Shown in pieces: positions 29,757-38,929 of a stretch of 64,000 nucleotides of DNA. Position 1 is the stretch's first letter, and each line of letters begins with the position of its first letter. The position numbers and the translations under genes were made by a program. The DNA is taken from positions 62,001 to 126,000 of the forward strand of contig NZ_JAKCFC010000001.1 in the NCBI RefSeq assembly GCF_021916785.1, in the 5' to 3' direction. A model generated the notes under the pieces. That model was not told the DNA's origin and searched no databases. It saw only the letters and a list, made by a program, of their open reading frames with translations. This DNA is from Mycolicibacterium lacusdiani (GTDB taxonomy: Bacteria > Actinomycetota > Actinomycetes > Mycobacteriales > Mycobacteriaceae).

Positions 29757-30491
29757 TCAGCCTCGAACGACCAAGACGGTGCAGTCGGGGTAGCCGTGGA
29801 TCGGGTGGCTCTCGAGTCGCGCCGGGTCGCCGAGGCGCGCCGCATCCGCCGTGCCGACGACCGCCAGTTGGGGCACTGCGGGACGCTCGTGGTCGGTAGT
29901 GCGGATGCCGCCCGGCGGAACCATTTCGACGTGCACGTCCGGGAAGCGCCGCACCCAGCTGTCCTGACGACAGTCGACTTGTCGAACGACCGCTCGCCGC
30001 ATGCGGCCTTCCCGCATCGCTCGATGCACGACCTCATCGTTGCCGGGTGCGTCATCGAGGACCACGGCCACGACACCGTCTCGAGCAGGGGCGGTATCAC
30101 GGACGATCGCGACCGTGCAGGCGGCCTTCTCTGCGAGGGCGGCAGCCAGCAGTCCGACGCCGTGTCGACGGGGCTCTGCTCCTACGCAGAGCATTGCGGC
30201 GCCGCGAGATTCGTCGAGCAAGACTCGATCCGGCGTGCCGTGGCGGATTGCCGTTCGGACGATCAACGACGGTACGAGGTCGGAGACGGCACCACTCGCC
30301 TGCTCAAGGGCTCGACATGCGCGCCGCACGTCGTGGGCACGGTCATCCGTCGTACTCGACTCGGGAACGGCGAACACCAAGCGCATCGTCGTGAGTTCGT
30401 TCCTGGCTTCCGTTGCGGCCCATCGTGCGGCGTTCAGTGCGGCCGCGGAGCCGTCGATGCCCACGATTATGGGTGCACTCGCTTCGATCAC
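29757..30491 (-). CDS. Universal stress protein-like, degenerate second domain
   Basis: A 244-residue protein with a USP N-terminal domain (IIVGIDGSAAALNAARWAATEA). Its nucleotide loop is altered (CVGAEPRRHGVGLLAAALAE), and the second domain is shortened. It resembles the divergent dormancy-type USPs such as Rv2028c, which in M. tuberculosis also follows a pfkB gene. The start overlaps the pfkB-like stop (ATGA). Confidence 0.85.
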   Translation of the reverse strand: MIEASAPIIVGIDGSAAALNAARWAATEARNELTTMRLVFAVPESSTTDDRAHDVRRACRALEQASGAVSDLVPSLIVRTAIRHGTPDRVLLDESRGAAMLCVGAEPRRHGVGLLAAALAEKAACTVAIVRDTAPARDGVVAVVLDDAPGNDEVVHRAMREGRMRRAVVRQVDCRQDSWVRRFPDVHVEMVPPGGIRTTDHERPAVPQLAVVGTADAARLGDPARLESHPIHGYPDCTVLVVRG

Positions 30492-31489
30492 CTGGTGGCC
30501 CCCTCCGGTGTGGTCGAGGGTGAAAATGGATTGGGGTGTGAGGCATAGGGCCGCTGATCGAACAACCGCCAGACGTCATCTGGCCGACAGATGCCGGTGC
30601 CGGGGGTCAGCATCATCGCGGCGCCGCACGCCATGCCGAATCGAACCGCTTCGGTCATCGACCAGCACCGGCTGAGCCCCACCACGACACCCGCGACCAT
30701 GGCGTCGCCCGCCCCCACCCCACTTCCGGTAGGCATCTCGTGGGCGGGGAATCGTTGGTGCCCAGTCGGCGTCACCAGCAGTGCGGGGTCGGCGCCGCGC
30801 GAGACCAGAATGCTCTGCGTACAGCCCTTCGATATCAATTGAGCTGCCGCGTCGAGTTGTTCGTCCTCGCCGGCAAGGGGACGGCCGGCCCAGTCACTCA
30901 ATTCGCGCGAACTCGCCTTCACCAAATAGGCCCCCGACGTCAGATTGGCGAGCCCCACGCCGGACGTGTCGAGGACGAACAACGAGCCCTGATCGCGGCA
31001 CGCGTCGGCCACCGTCTGGTAGAAGTCTGGGGGGACACCGGGCGGCAAACTGCCGCTCGCCACGACGAATTCTGCTCCTACGGTGGCTCGCCGGAGCGCG
31101 CCGAGACACGCGTGTCGTTCGTCCGCGGACATGTGTGGTCCAGCCAGGACGAAGCGGTACTGCAGCCCCGTGGCGAGTTCGTCCACGGTGACGTTCTCGC
31201 GGGTGGTGTCGGCGATGTCGACGTGAACCGTGTCGACGCCTTCGTCATCGAGGAGTTCGAGTATTCGCCTACCTGTGAGACCTCCGACGGGCAGCACTGC
31301 CGAGGCACTCGCCTGCAGGGCGGTGGCGACTCTGGCCACGTTGACCCCGCCGCCACCGGGATGGTAACGGCCGGGTCCGCAGCGAACCTTGCTGGTGTGT
31401 CCCACGGTCCGGGTTTCGGTACTGATGTCCAGTGCCGGGTTCATCGTCAGGGTGACGATGCGGGTGAAATTCGTCGTTGGCTCGTTCAT
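30488..31489 (-). CDS. pfkB: PfkB-family sugar kinase (phosphofructokinase B-like)
   Basis: A 333-residue ribokinase/PfkB-family kinase of the 1-phosphofructokinase/tagatose-6-P kinase group: TLTMNPALDIS at the start, PGGGGVNVARVATAL, and catalytic GSGVGAGDAMVAGV with the Asp base near residue 260. In M. tuberculosis the DosR-regulated pfkB (Rv2029c) lies in a comparable cluster with USP and Acg genes. It starts 18 bases after the nitroreductase stop and is coupled to the USP. Confidence 0.92.
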   Translation of the reverse strand: MNEPTTNFTRIVTLTMNPALDISTETRTVGHTSKVRCGPGRYHPGGGGVNVARVATALQASASAVLPVGGLTGRRILELLDDEGVDTVHVDIADTTRENVTVDELATGLQYRFVLAGPHMSADERHACLGALRRATVGAEFVVASGSLPPGVPPDFYQTVADACRDQGSLFVLDTSGVGLANLTSGAYLVKASSRELSDWAGRPLAGEDEQLDAAAQLISKGCTQSILVSRGADPALLVTPTGHQRFPAHEMPTGSGVGAGDAMVAGVVVGLSRCWSMTEAVRFGMACGAAMMLTPGTGICRPDDVWRLFDQRPYASHPNPFSPSTTPEGATR

Positions 31490-31507
31490 CCCCGTTGGCC
31501 GCTATGC

Positions 31508-32494
31508 CTAGGAGGGTTTGGTGGTGTAGTGCAGGACGTCTGAGAGCGGACGACGCGGCGTCCGCACCGGGGCGTCCTCGAGCGCGGGCGCCAAACCAAT
31601 CCGAGCCAGTACCTGCGGATACGACCTGCCCGTGAGTTCGGCGACGATGTCCCGGGACGCCGGCACCTCGGTGACGTGAGAGAGGATGCCGGTGGCGAGA
31701 CCGGCCAGAGTCGCCTCGAGGAGGACGGCCGAAAGGGTCTCGCCGCAACCCAGTACGTCACGACGCGTGTCGTCGGCCGCCGAGATGACGACGACGGTCG
31801 ACCGATCCTCGGGTACCTCGAGCCGCCGCTCCCGATGATGTGTGACCGGGAAGGTCCGGCCGATGGCCACTCGATCACTCTCGGCTGCGGAAACCAGGGC
31901 GGCGTGCGGAATTCCATCCGAGACCTCGAATGGGGCCGTCCACCAGTGCATCTCCTGGTGATATGCGGAGTCGTACATGCGCAAGGACTCGGAAAGCATC
32001 GAAGCCTCCTCGAGGTCGGTTCGGTCGAGTTCGGTCAACACGTCGACCAAAGACGGCTGATCGGCAACTGCGGCCCGCATCGAACGCTCGAACGACAGCC
32101 AGTCGGGCGGGGAGGCAAGGGGCAGCCGATCGGTGTGTCGCATCCAGATCGCCTCCGCACGGCGACGATGAGCTTCGGTGACATAGGAGATGGTGGACGT
32201 CGTGACCGAGGCGAGGTGTCGATGATCATTGGGGTTCGGGTAGTAGTCCACGTTCGCGCGAAACCCCGCCGCCGCAAGCGCAACCCGAAGGTGGTCGAGA
32301 GCAGCACCGCAGCTGATCAACGCCTGGCGACCTGATCCGTCCGTCGACACCAGACGATCGGCATCGACGTAGAGCCTCAGTTCATGGTCGCCGTACTCCC
32401 ACAGCCAGGGCTGACTGTTGTGATAGGACGGTGCGCGGCAGGCGAGGTGAACGGCCTGTTCGATCACCTTGAGCGGGGTGTGGGTCTTGGGCAT
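31508..32494 (-). CDS. Acg-family nitroreductase-like flavoprotein
   Basis: A 328-residue homologue of the protein at 3266, with LACRAPSYHNSQPWLWEYGD and ALISCGAALDHLRVAL in the same places. The second ATG (32494) is chosen because GAAGGG lies seven bases before it and directly abuts the first ATG (32500). It is the lead gene of acg-pfkB-usp, with DosR-like boxes upstream. Confidence 0.88.
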   Translation of the reverse strand: MPKTHTPLKVIEQAVHLACRAPSYHNSQPWLWEYGDHELRLYVDADRLVSTDGSGRQALISCGAALDHLRVALAAAGFRANVDYYPNPNDHRHLASVTTSTISYVTEAHRRRAEAIWMRHTDRLPLASPPDWLSFERSMRAAVADQPSLVDVLTELDRTDLEEASMLSESLRMYDSAYHQEMHWWTAPFEVSDGIPHAALVSAAESDRVAIGRTFPVTHHRERRLEVPEDRSTVVVISAADDTRRDVLGCGETLSAVLLEATLAGLATGILSHVTEVPASRDIVAELTGRSYPQVLARIGLAPALEDAPVRTPRRPLSDVLHYTTKPS

Positions 32495-32552
32495 GGTCAT
32501 CCCTTCGATTCGTGCTCCGCCTCAGCGTGGACTCTCGCCGGCACGCAGGGCA

Positions 32553-32637
32553 GGGCCCTTGGTCACCGGCGTCGTCGCCGTCAGTCCCCATCACCGCGTT
32601 CGATGACCTTCGTCCCCGGGCCGGGGGCCGAAGACCT
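32553..32637. promoter_or_regulatory. Four DosR-like boxes in the nitroreductase / APH-kinase divergent promoter
   Basis: The boxes are 32553-32566 GGGCCCTTGGTCAC (12 of 14), 32575-32588 TCGCCGTCAGTCCC (right half good), 32603-32616 ATGACCTTCGTCCC (11 of 14) and 32624-32637 GGGGCCGAAGACCT (left half good). Centre spacings are 22, 28 and 21 bp, so they read as two pairs, one nearer each divergent gene. Confidence 0.6.
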
Positions 32638-32673
32638 CTGTGAGTGCCACGCGGTACGCGACACCATTCCGGC

Positions 32674-34179
32674 ATGACCGCAGTCTCCATCGACGCCGCA
32701 GCCCACACATCCGACGCAAGGGACGATGGATACGCCCCCACCGTCCGGGAAACACACACCGGCATCGTCGTCCTGGTGGGCGACCGCGCATTCAAGGCCA
32801 AGAAGCCGATCAGGACCGACTTCCTCGACTTCACCGACGTCCACGCGCGGGAACACGCATGCGCCGACGAGGTGAGGCTCAACAGCCGCCTCGCGCCGGA
32901 CAGCTACCTCGGCGTGGCGCACCTACAGTGGGCGGGGCCCGACGAACCCGCCGAACCCGTCGTCGTCATGCGCCGCTATCCCGACGATCGCCGGCTGGCC
33001 GCATTGGTCACGCGCGGGGAACCAGTCGATGGCGTGCTGCGAGCGATCGCAGGCATCCTGGCGCGGTTCCACGAGGACGCGGCGCGTTCGAGTGCCGTGG
33101 ACGCCGACGGGCGGGTGCCCATGCTCACCGCCCGATGGGAGGAGAACCTCACCGCGCTGTGGTGCCATGCCGATACATTGCTGTCGTCGGACGTCCTCGG
33201 CGAGATCGACCGACTTGCTCATCAGTACCTCGACGGTCGGCAGGTCCTGCTGGCGGGCCGCATCTCGGATCGCCGCATAGTGGACGGGCATGGCGATCTG
33301 ATCGCCGACGACATCTTCAGCATGCCCGAGGGCCCCGTCCTACTGGACTGCCTCGAGTTCGACGATCACCTTCGTCACGTCGACGTTCTCGACGACGCGG
33401 CCTTTCTCGCGATGGACCTCGAGTACCTCGGCCGCCGCGATCTCGCCGACCTCTTCCTCAGCGCCTACTTGCGCGAGACGAGCGATCCGGCACCGATGTC
33501 GCTGGCGCACTTCTTCATCGCCTACCGCGCCGTGGTCCGTGCCAAGGTCGACTGCATTCGCGCCGGGCAGGGCGATCCCGGCGCCGCTTCACGGGCCGAA
33601 CGGCATCTCGGCCTGGCACTCGAGCACCTGCGCGCGGGTACGGTGCGACTGGTGCTCGTCGGCGGCAATCCGGGCACGGGGAAGACCACCCTCGCCAGGG
33701 AACTGGCGGCCCGCATCGATGCCAGTGTCGTCTCGACCGACGACGTGCGCCGGCAACTCGTAGGACGAGGCGCCGTTGGCGGTGAGCCTGGGGACCTGGA
33801 CACGGGCCGATATCGCGCCGACAACGTGGCACTGGTGTACACCGAAGCGCTCCGTCGGGCAGCGCTGCTACTCGCCGGCGGTCACACGGTGATCCTCGAC
33901 GCAACCTGGCGCAATCCTGTCGAAAGACAGCGAGCTCGAGAGGTTGCCGCCCAACATGGTTGCCCAACAGTAGAACTGGAATGCGTGCTCGACGTGGACA
34001 GTGCGCTGGACCGGATCCGGTCCCGCGACGACGACACCGCATCCGAGATCACGCCGGACTTGGCCAGAAGCCTGCACGCGAACCCGTCGCCATGGGCGGA
34101 GGCCCGCCGAATCGACACCGGACGGCCGCTGGGCGACTCGGTGAGTGAAGCGCAGCAGTTGTGCTGCCTGACCATTTGA
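32674..34179 (+). CDS. APH-like/AAA kinase fusion (Rv2004c-like)
   Basis: A 501-residue two-domain protein. The N-terminal ~320 residues resemble an aminoglycoside phosphotransferase-like kinase: GDRAFKAKKPIRTDFLDF near residue 40, the catalytic loop HGDLIADDIF, and LLDCLEFDD in the metal-binding position. The C-terminal ~170 residues are a P-loop kinase with VLVGGNPGTGKTTLARELAA and VVSTDDVRRQL. Rv2004c of the M. tuberculosis DosR regulon has this architecture; substrate unknown. The ATG at 32674 is used rather than 32644, which would bring coding sequence next to the last DosR-like box. Confidence 0.88.
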   Translation: MTAVSIDAAAHTSDARDDGYAPTVRETHTGIVVLVGDRAFKAKKPIRTDFLDFTDVHAREHACADEVRLNSRLAPDSYLGVAHLQWAGPDEPAEPVVVMRRYPDDRRLAALVTRGEPVDGVLRAIAGILARFHEDAARSSAVDADGRVPMLTARWEENLTALWCHADTLLSSDVLGEIDRLAHQYLDGRQVLLAGRISDRRIVDGHGDLIADDIFSMPEGPVLLDCLEFDDHLRHVDVLDDAAFLAMDLEYLGRRDLADLFLSAYLRETSDPAPMSLAHFFIAYRAVVRAKVDCIRAGQGDPGAASRAERHLGLALEHLRAGTVRLVLVGGNPGTGKTTLARELAARIDASVVSTDDVRRQLVGRGAVGGEPGDLDTGRYRADNVALVYTEALRRAALLLAGGHTVILDATWRNPVERQRAREVAAQHGCPTVELECVLDVDSALDRIRSRDDDTASEITPDLARSLHANPSPWAEARRIDTGRPLGDSVSEAQQLCCLTI

Positions 34180-34183
34180 AGAC

Positions 34184-34276
34184 GTGACGACCTTGGCTCC
34201 GAAGTCCACGTCGGAACCAGCCTACGTCCACGACATCGAGACGCTGCGCCGCAGTGTGGCCCGTGGGCCCGCGTGA
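34184..34276 (+). pseudogene. Possible remnant of a ferritin-like protein N-terminus
   Basis: A 30-codon frame (VTTLAPKSTSEPAYVHDIE then TLRRSVARGPA, stop) begins five bases after the kinase stop. From memory the YVHDIETLRR part recalls the first helix of a ferritin-like family whose members continue into ARxHIxxGAVT, but the frame stops at that point. It is too short for a folded domain. This may be the truncated start of a lost gene or chance. Confidence 0.25.
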
Positions 34277-34302
34277 CTGAGCGGTTCGCCAACTCGGACG
34301 GC

Positions 34303-34653
34303 TCAGTGGTGGGCGGCCTGCGGCGGCATGGCGGCGATCAGCGGCGTGTCGACGCCAACCGGTCCCAGCTTGCCTGCGCCACCAGGATTCCCGAGAGGCG
34401 CGTCTCGCCCGGGCAGGATCACCGAGAAGAAGTCGGCGTTGTCCCTCAAATGTGCGACTTCGCCCTCGCACAGGTCCGTCTCGTACTCGATGGCATCGAC
34501 CTTGCAGATGAGCTTGCACGCGCCACAGTCGACGCATTCCTCGGGATTTATGTACAGCGACCGCGCACCCTCGTATATGCAGTCCACCGGGCATTCCTGC
34601 ACACACGACATGTCCTTGACGTCGACGCATGCCGATCCAATCACGTAGGTCAT
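34303..34653 (-). CDS. fdxA: FdxA-type 7Fe ferredoxin
   Basis: A 116-residue ferredoxin. Cluster motifs are CVDVKDMSCVQECPVDCIYEG (C-7x-C-3x-C for the 3Fe-4S site) and CVDCGACKLICKVDAI (C-2x-C-2x-C-3x-C for the 4Fe-4S site). The last Cys is followed by Lys where Pro is usual. The C-terminal ~40 residues are the low-complexity tail common in mycobacterial FdxA. The ATG at 34653 has no ribosome-binding site, but TAACGT sits eight bases upstream, fitting a -10 element and a leaderless message. FdxA (Rv2007c) is DosR-regulated in M. tuberculosis. Confidence 0.9.
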   Translation of the reverse strand: MTYVIGSACVDVKDMSCVQECPVDCIYEGARSLYINPEECVDCGACKLICKVDAIEYETDLCEGEVAHLRDNADFFSVILPGRDAPLGNPGGAGKLGPVGVDTPLIAAMPPQAAHH

Positions 34654-34713
34654 GTGCGGATACGTTAGACACCGACTACCCGAAGGCGCTGGGGGACAAC
34701 GCCACACGACGCA

Positions 34714-34789
34714 GGGACCTTGGTCCTCGACCTGGCTGTGCGCGGCGCCCAGGAGGACCAACGACGTATGCGGTGGGGACCAATGGCCC
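34714..34789. promoter_or_regulatory. DosR-like boxes between fdxA and PPOX gene
   Basis: 34714-34727 GGGACCTTGGTCCT is the best box in the window (13 of 14), 61 bp upstream of fdxA. 34754-34767 AGGACCAACGACGT and 34776-34789 GGGACCAATGGCCC form a second pair, with centres 22 bp apart, ending 88 bp before the plus-strand gene. Confidence 0.7.
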
Positions 34790-34877
34790 GAGTTTCGACG
34801 CTCGGTCCGGTCGTAACGTATCCACCAACGATCCAGTAGACGAACGCACTGTCGTCGCGAGAACGAAGGTTCAACTG

Positions 34878-35315
34878 ATGCAATTACCCGAGACGGAACC
34901 CGTTGCCTCGATGACCGAACAGGAGTGCTGGGATCGATTGTCAGGCGTCGCGCTGGGCAGGCTCGCGACGAGCATCGACTCGAGGCCAGACATCTTCCCG
35001 GTGAACTTCGTGGTTCAGCGCCGCACGATACTGATACGAACGGCCGAGGGCGCCAAGCTCGTGGGCGTATCGATCAATCCGTGGGTTGCGTTCGAGGCCG
35101 ATGACCACGATGTCATGCGTGGCTGGAGCATCGTCGTGCACGGCCACGCGACGGTACTCGACTCCGTCGCGGACATCGCCCTTGCCGAGAAAGCCCAAGT
35201 GCTGCCCTGGACGGCGACGTCGAAGACTCGGTTCATTCGGATCGATGCGACACGAATCAGCGGTCGTCACTTCGCCTTCGGCGCGGAGCCGGACTCCACT
35301 CTCGACCTCGGCTGA
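34878..35315 (+). CDS. Pyridoxamine 5'-phosphate oxidase-fold flavoprotein
   Basis: A 145-residue split-barrel protein with ECWDRLSGVALGRLATSID, FPVNFVVQRRTILIRTAEG and GWSIVVHGHATVLD, the usual PPOX/F420-or-FMN-binding strands. The ATG at 34878 follows GAAGG by ten bases; the frame opens earlier, but the upstream part lies over DosR-like boxes. Related proteins (e.g. Rv3129) are in the DosR regulon. Cofactor and substrate cannot be decided from sequence. Confidence 0.82.
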   Translation: MQLPETEPVASMTEQECWDRLSGVALGRLATSIDSRPDIFPVNFVVQRRTILIRTAEGAKLVGVSINPWVAFEADDHDVMRGWSIVVHGHATVLDSVADIALAEKAQVLPWTATSKTRFIRIDATRISGRHFAFGAEPDSTLDLG

Positions 35316-35321
35316 CTCGCT

Positions 35322-36167
35322 TCAACGGGCGTGGGCCGGAGTGGTCGCGCGGCGGTGAACGACGAGAACGGTCCGCTCCACCTGAGCTTCCCGGCCGCTA
35401 CGCTCGCCGCCGACCAACGCTGCCACGTCGTGTGCCGTTGCCGCGTCCGTCACCACGAGCCCACCCACGTCGGGGTTCTGCCGAAGGAAGTGACTCATGT
35501 CGCTCTCCGTCGCCACTGGATGTATGCGAACGTCCGGGAAGCGCTCCTGCCACTGGGTCACCAAAGTATCCAAGGATGCGGACGGCGTACCACCGAATTC
35601 GGGGCGCCACACACCGACGGCCAGGACCGGCCTATTCAACAGCCGCGCCTGCTCGATCCCCGTCTCGATGATGTCGTTGTCCACGAAGACGCTCACGGGC
35701 ACCATCACCCATTCGAGTTGACCAGCCTGCTTGGGGAGATTGGGCGAGCGGACGATCGCAACCGGGCACAGCGCCTGCTCGGCGACGCTTGCGGCGGTCG
35801 AACCCAAGAACGCGATGCCGACCCGTCCGATACCGGACGAACCGAGGCAGATCATCGTGGCGTATCCCGACTCCGATTCGAGTACACCTGCTGGATTCCC
35901 CTGTGCGATATCAGTTTCCACCAGGACGCGATCGTCGGCTTGCTCGACCGCAGCACGTGCCGCATGCAGGGCGGCCTTCGCTTCCTCGACCGCGCAGCGA
36001 TACTGTTCGGCCGTCAAGGACCCGAGAAGATCAGTCCTGATGACGTACAGCAGCCGTAGCGGTACACCTCGACCGACGGCTTCACCCACCGCCCATGACG
36101 CCGCGGAGAGGGCTTGCTCAGAACCGTCGATGCCTACGACGACGGGCTTCACTGTTGGTTCGGCCAT
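35322..36167 (-). CDS. Universal stress protein, divergent second domain
   Basis: A 281-residue protein. The first USP domain is complete ([20 protein letters not shown]; loop CLGSSGIGRVGIAFLGSTAAS). The second half lacks the Gly-rich loop. It is one of the divergent dormancy-type USPs. Converges with the PPOX gene and is divergent from the Rv1733c-like gene. Confidence 0.9.
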   Translation of the reverse strand: MAEPTVKPVVVGIDGSEQALSAASWAVGEAVGRGVPLRLLYVIRTDLLGSLTAEQYRCAVEEAKAALHAARAAVEQADDRVLVETDIAQGNPAGVLESESGYATMICLGSSGIGRVGIAFLGSTAASVAEQALCPVAIVRSPNLPKQAGQLEWVMVPVSVFVDNDIIETGIEQARLLNRPVLAVGVWRPEFGGTPSASLDTLVTQWQERFPDVRIHPVATESDMSHFLRQNPDVGGLVVTDAATAHDVAALVGGERSGREAQVERTVLVVHRRATTPAHAR

Positions 36168-36235
36168 GTCGAATCCTTCCTCGGACGGATATGCGGGTCT
36201 CGTTGAACGCTAGGGCGGGTCGTGGACTACTGGAG

Positions 36236-36325
36236 GAGCCATTGGTCACCGTCGACGCGTCGTTGGTCCCACGCTGCATCGCCACTTCGTGGCCATTGCC
36301 CCAAGCGAACAGTGACCTTGGGCCC
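36236..36325. promoter_or_regulatory. DosR-like boxes between USP and Rv1733c-like gene
   Basis: A pair at 36236-36249 (GAGCCATTGGTCAC) and 36257-36270 (GCGTCGTTGGTCCC, 11 of 14), centres 21 bp apart, lies 69-103 bp upstream of the USP. A further box at 36312-36325 (GTGACCTTGGGCCC, 12 of 14) lies 76 bp before the plus-strand gene. Confidence 0.62.
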
Positions 36326-36400
36326 TCGGCATAGCAGTCGAACGGCGCGACGATTGATCCGAACGGCGCCACGCGGGTGCCACCGTCGAGGGAATGGGCG

Positions 36401-36985
36401 ATGGAGTACTTCACGATCCGCTGGCCGAGAAGTCGCGTCCTGAATGCCTTCCGTCGCGGTCCGCTGATTCGAATCAGCGACCGCGTCGAATCCATCGTGG
36501 CGATCGTCGGCATTCTGATGGTGATCGTGGCGCTACCCGTCGGCGCAGCCGTCGGCACATCGGTCCGCGATGCTCAGGCGCGAGTCCTTGCCGAGCACGC
36601 AGCAACGCTGTCGGAGGTAGACGCACTGGTGACCGCCAAGAGCAAGTCCAGGTCCGATGGACCATACGACGTCGTCTACGCAACCCCGGTGCGTTGGATG
36701 AGCGACGGGATCGACCACAACGGCGTTGCGGAATCGTCGAGTCCACTTCGTGTTGGTGACCACGTGCCCGTCTGGTTGTCCGATTCAGGACAGGTGACCA
36801 GGGGACCGGCGCCGGCGGACGAAGCGGCGCGACAGGGCATCGCCGCGGCGATCGTCGTGTGGGCGTCCGTGGCCAGTGTGGTCGGGTGTGCCCATTGGGC
36901 ACTGCGCAGCCATCTCGACACGGTCCGATCTCGGGTATGGGACGACGAACTCGGTTCGATCATCGACGACGGCAGCCGTCGATGA
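36401..36985 (+). CDS. Rv1733c-like two-helix membrane protein
   Basis: A 194-residue protein with an N-terminal basic stretch, a first membrane helix ([20 protein letters not shown]), a ~95-residue probable extracytoplasmic loop containing [10 protein letters not shown], and a second helix ([20 protein letters not shown]). This layout matches Rv1733c, a DosR-regulon membrane protein and known T-cell antigen of unknown function. ATG 36401 follows GAGGGA by nine bases. Confidence 0.82.
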   Translation: MEYFTIRWPRSRVLNAFRRGPLIRISDRVESIVAIVGILMVIVALPVGAAVGTSVRDAQARVLAEHAATLSEVDALVTAKSKSRSDGPYDVVYATPVRWMSDGIDHNGVAESSSPLRVGDHVPVWLSDSGQVTRGPAPADEAARQGIAAAIVVWASVASVVGCAHWALRSHLDTVRSRVWDDELGSIIDDGSRR

Positions 36986-37007
36986 TTCGCATCGTGAGTA
37001 CCGAGCC

Positions 37008-37892
37008 GTGACCGCTGCCACTCGACCGACGCGCCACGGTGTGGTGGTCGGTGTCGACGGTTCACCGCAGTCGCGGGTGGCAGTGGACTGGGCTGCGCGT
37101 GACGCCGAGTTGCGCGCCGTGCCGTTGACCGTCGTGCACGTGCTACCGGCCGTCATGGTCGGTCTTGGTCATGTCCTTCCCGAGTCATCGGCATTCTGGG
37201 CCACCAGAGAGGAGCGGGCGAGAGAGTTGGTCGACCAGGCGCTCGGCTGGGTTCGCGACGCAATCTCAGCCGAGCCCGGCATCGCGGTGCGCCACCGAAT
37301 AGTCTCCGACGCCGTCGTCCCGGGCATCGTCGACATGTCGAGCGACGCAAGTCTTCTCGTAGTCGGTGCGCGCGGCCTTGGCGGGCTACGGCTGCTGCTG
37401 CTCGGTTCCGTGTCGTCGGGATTGGTGAACCTGGCACACTGCCCCGTGGCGGTCATACACGACGAGGACCCCATGATGCCCGCTCCCGCGCATGCCCCCG
37501 TGGCCGTGGGCGTCGACGCGTCGCCTGCATCCGACCTCGCCGTCACCATCGCCTTCGAAGAGGCATCGCGTCGACAGGTGGACGTCGTAGCCGTTCACGT
37601 CTGCAGTGACGACGCCGATGCTTCTTCCATTCCGGCCCTTGAGGATTCGGCAGCCAAGACGCTGTCGACGCGCTTGGCGAGTTGGATGGAGCGCTACCCG
37701 CAGGTGACCGTCCACTGCGTCGTCGCGCAAGGCCGCCCCGCACTGCGATTGCTCGAGCAGTCAGAGCAGGCGCAGCTTCTGGTGGTGGGAAGTCATGGTC
37801 GCGGCGGGTGGGCGGGACTGTCGCTCGGGTCTGTGAGTTCGGCAGTCGCGCAGGGCGCTCGGATGCCGGTGATCGTCGCGCGTCAGAAGTGA
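37008..37892 (+). CDS. Universal stress protein, tandem USP domains
   Basis: A 294-residue two-domain USP with canonical loops ([18 protein letters not shown] and [18 protein letters not shown]). The GTG at 37008 ([19 protein letters not shown]) gives the normal N-terminus; the frame itself opens at 36876 inside the upstream gene. It follows the Rv1733c-like gene by 22 bases and is likely cotranscribed. Confidence 0.9.
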   Translation: MTAATRPTRHGVVVGVDGSPQSRVAVDWAARDAELRAVPLTVVHVLPAVMVGLGHVLPESSAFWATREERARELVDQALGWVRDAISAEPGIAVRHRIVSDAVVPGIVDMSSDASLLVVGARGLGGLRLLLLGSVSSGLVNLAHCPVAVIHDEDPMMPAPAHAPVAVGVDASPASDLAVTIAFEEASRRQVDVVAVHVCSDDADASSIPALEDSAAKTLSTRLASWMERYPQVTVHCVVAQGRPALRLLEQSEQAQLLVVGSHGRGGWAGLSLGSVSSAVAQGARMPVIVARQK

Positions 37893-37916
37893 CGGCTGTC
37901 AACCAGGGGTGACGGG

Positions 37917-38789
37917 CTACAGGGCTCGGTGCGGTTCGGCGACGAGAATGGAGCAGCGGGTCCCGTGTAGTGCTGCGTTCGCGGTCGGCCCGGTGATGTC
38001 GGCAAGGCCGTGACGCCGGTCGTGTCCCACGACGATCAACTGTATGTCGTCGGCGTTGCGAGCAATGTAGTCGACCAGGTCGCCGGTCACTGCCTCGGCT
38101 TCGATGACCATGCCGGGATTCACTGCGCGCCATCGGCCCAGCGACCGCTCGAGGCTCGCTCTGGCCAGGCGCCTGCCCTCTTCGGCGGCCTGGGCGTCGT
38201 GGACATCGGCGAACGTCAGGCGCCGGCTGCTGACGACCCGCAGGGGCGCCGACCGCATACGCGCCTCTTCGACCGCTCTCGCCACTACGAAGGTGTCGTC
38301 GGGGTCTCCGTCGGCTGCGGTCACGATCCACCCCGCACCCGAAGCGGTGGGCACCCACCCGCCTCGAACGATGGCCACCGGACAACGAGCGCGCGCGCTG
38401 ACCGCCGCTGCGGTCGAGCCGCCGCGACGCCCGGCGGCGCTGTTCAAGCCGATGGCGCCGACACAGAGCATGTCGGCAGTTCGCGATGCCTCGAGGAGCG
38501 CCGAGGCCGCCGTGCTGCGCACGATCTCCGCCTCGACCTTCACCGGCTGATTCGTCGACTCGACCGCGGTCACCGCCTGACGTATCGAACATTCGGCCGT
38601 ACCGAAGTCCTGGGCATGGGTTTGCGGGTCACGTGACTTGGCGCCATCGGGCTCGATCGCGTACACGAGACGCAACGGCACGTCGCGGTCGACGGCTTCG
38701 GCTACCGCCCACAGCGCAGCGTCGATTGCTCTACGTGAACCGTCGATGCCGACGACTACCGCTGGTGTGGGTGGGGGTGTCTCGCGCAT
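37917..38789 (-). CDS. Universal stress protein, divergent loops
   Basis: A 290-residue tandem USP. The first domain is recognisable ([20 protein letters not shown]) but its loop is altered (GAIGLNSAAGRRGGSTAAAV). The second (GHDRRHGLADITGPTANAAL) is also non-canonical. The ATG at 38789 has GGAGGAA. Divergent from the cyclic-di-GMP gene across a paired DosR-like site. Confidence 0.9.
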   Translation of the reverse strand: MRETPPPTPAVVVGIDGSRRAIDAALWAVAEAVDRDVPLRLVYAIEPDGAKSRDPQTHAQDFGTAECSIRQAVTAVESTNQPVKVEAEIVRSTAASALLEASRTADMLCVGAIGLNSAAGRRGGSTAAAVSARARCPVAIVRGGWVPTASGAGWIVTAADGDPDDTFVVARAVEEARMRSAPLRVVSSRRLTFADVHDAQAAEEGRRLARASLERSLGRWRAVNPGMVIEAEAVTGDLVDYIARNADDIQLIVVGHDRRHGLADITGPTANAALHGTRCSILVAEPHRAL

Positions 38790-38855
38790 TGGTTCCTCCG
38801 CGCCGAAAGTCCGATGTTCTCGACGAACGTATCGAGGAGACCGTGCCACCTAGCA

Positions 38856-38890
38856 GGGAAGAAGGTCCTGCGTCCTGCGCCGTTGGTCCC
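38856..38890. promoter_or_regulatory. Paired DosR-like boxes between USP and GGDEF-EAL gene
   Basis: 38856-38869 is GGGAAGAAGGTCCT (9 of 12). 38877-38890 is GCGCCGTTGGTCCC (11 of 14, right half perfect). The centres are 21 bp apart. The second box ends 39 bp before the plus-strand ATG at 38930. Confidence 0.55.
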
Positions 38891-38929
38891 GGATCATGGG
38901 CTTCGCGTCCCCAGCCACGATCTTGATGC

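Noticed and set aside
28526..30100. Open frame of 524 codons on the minus strand
   Set aside because: Shadow of arcD with no recognisable domain and Arg/His-rich composition.
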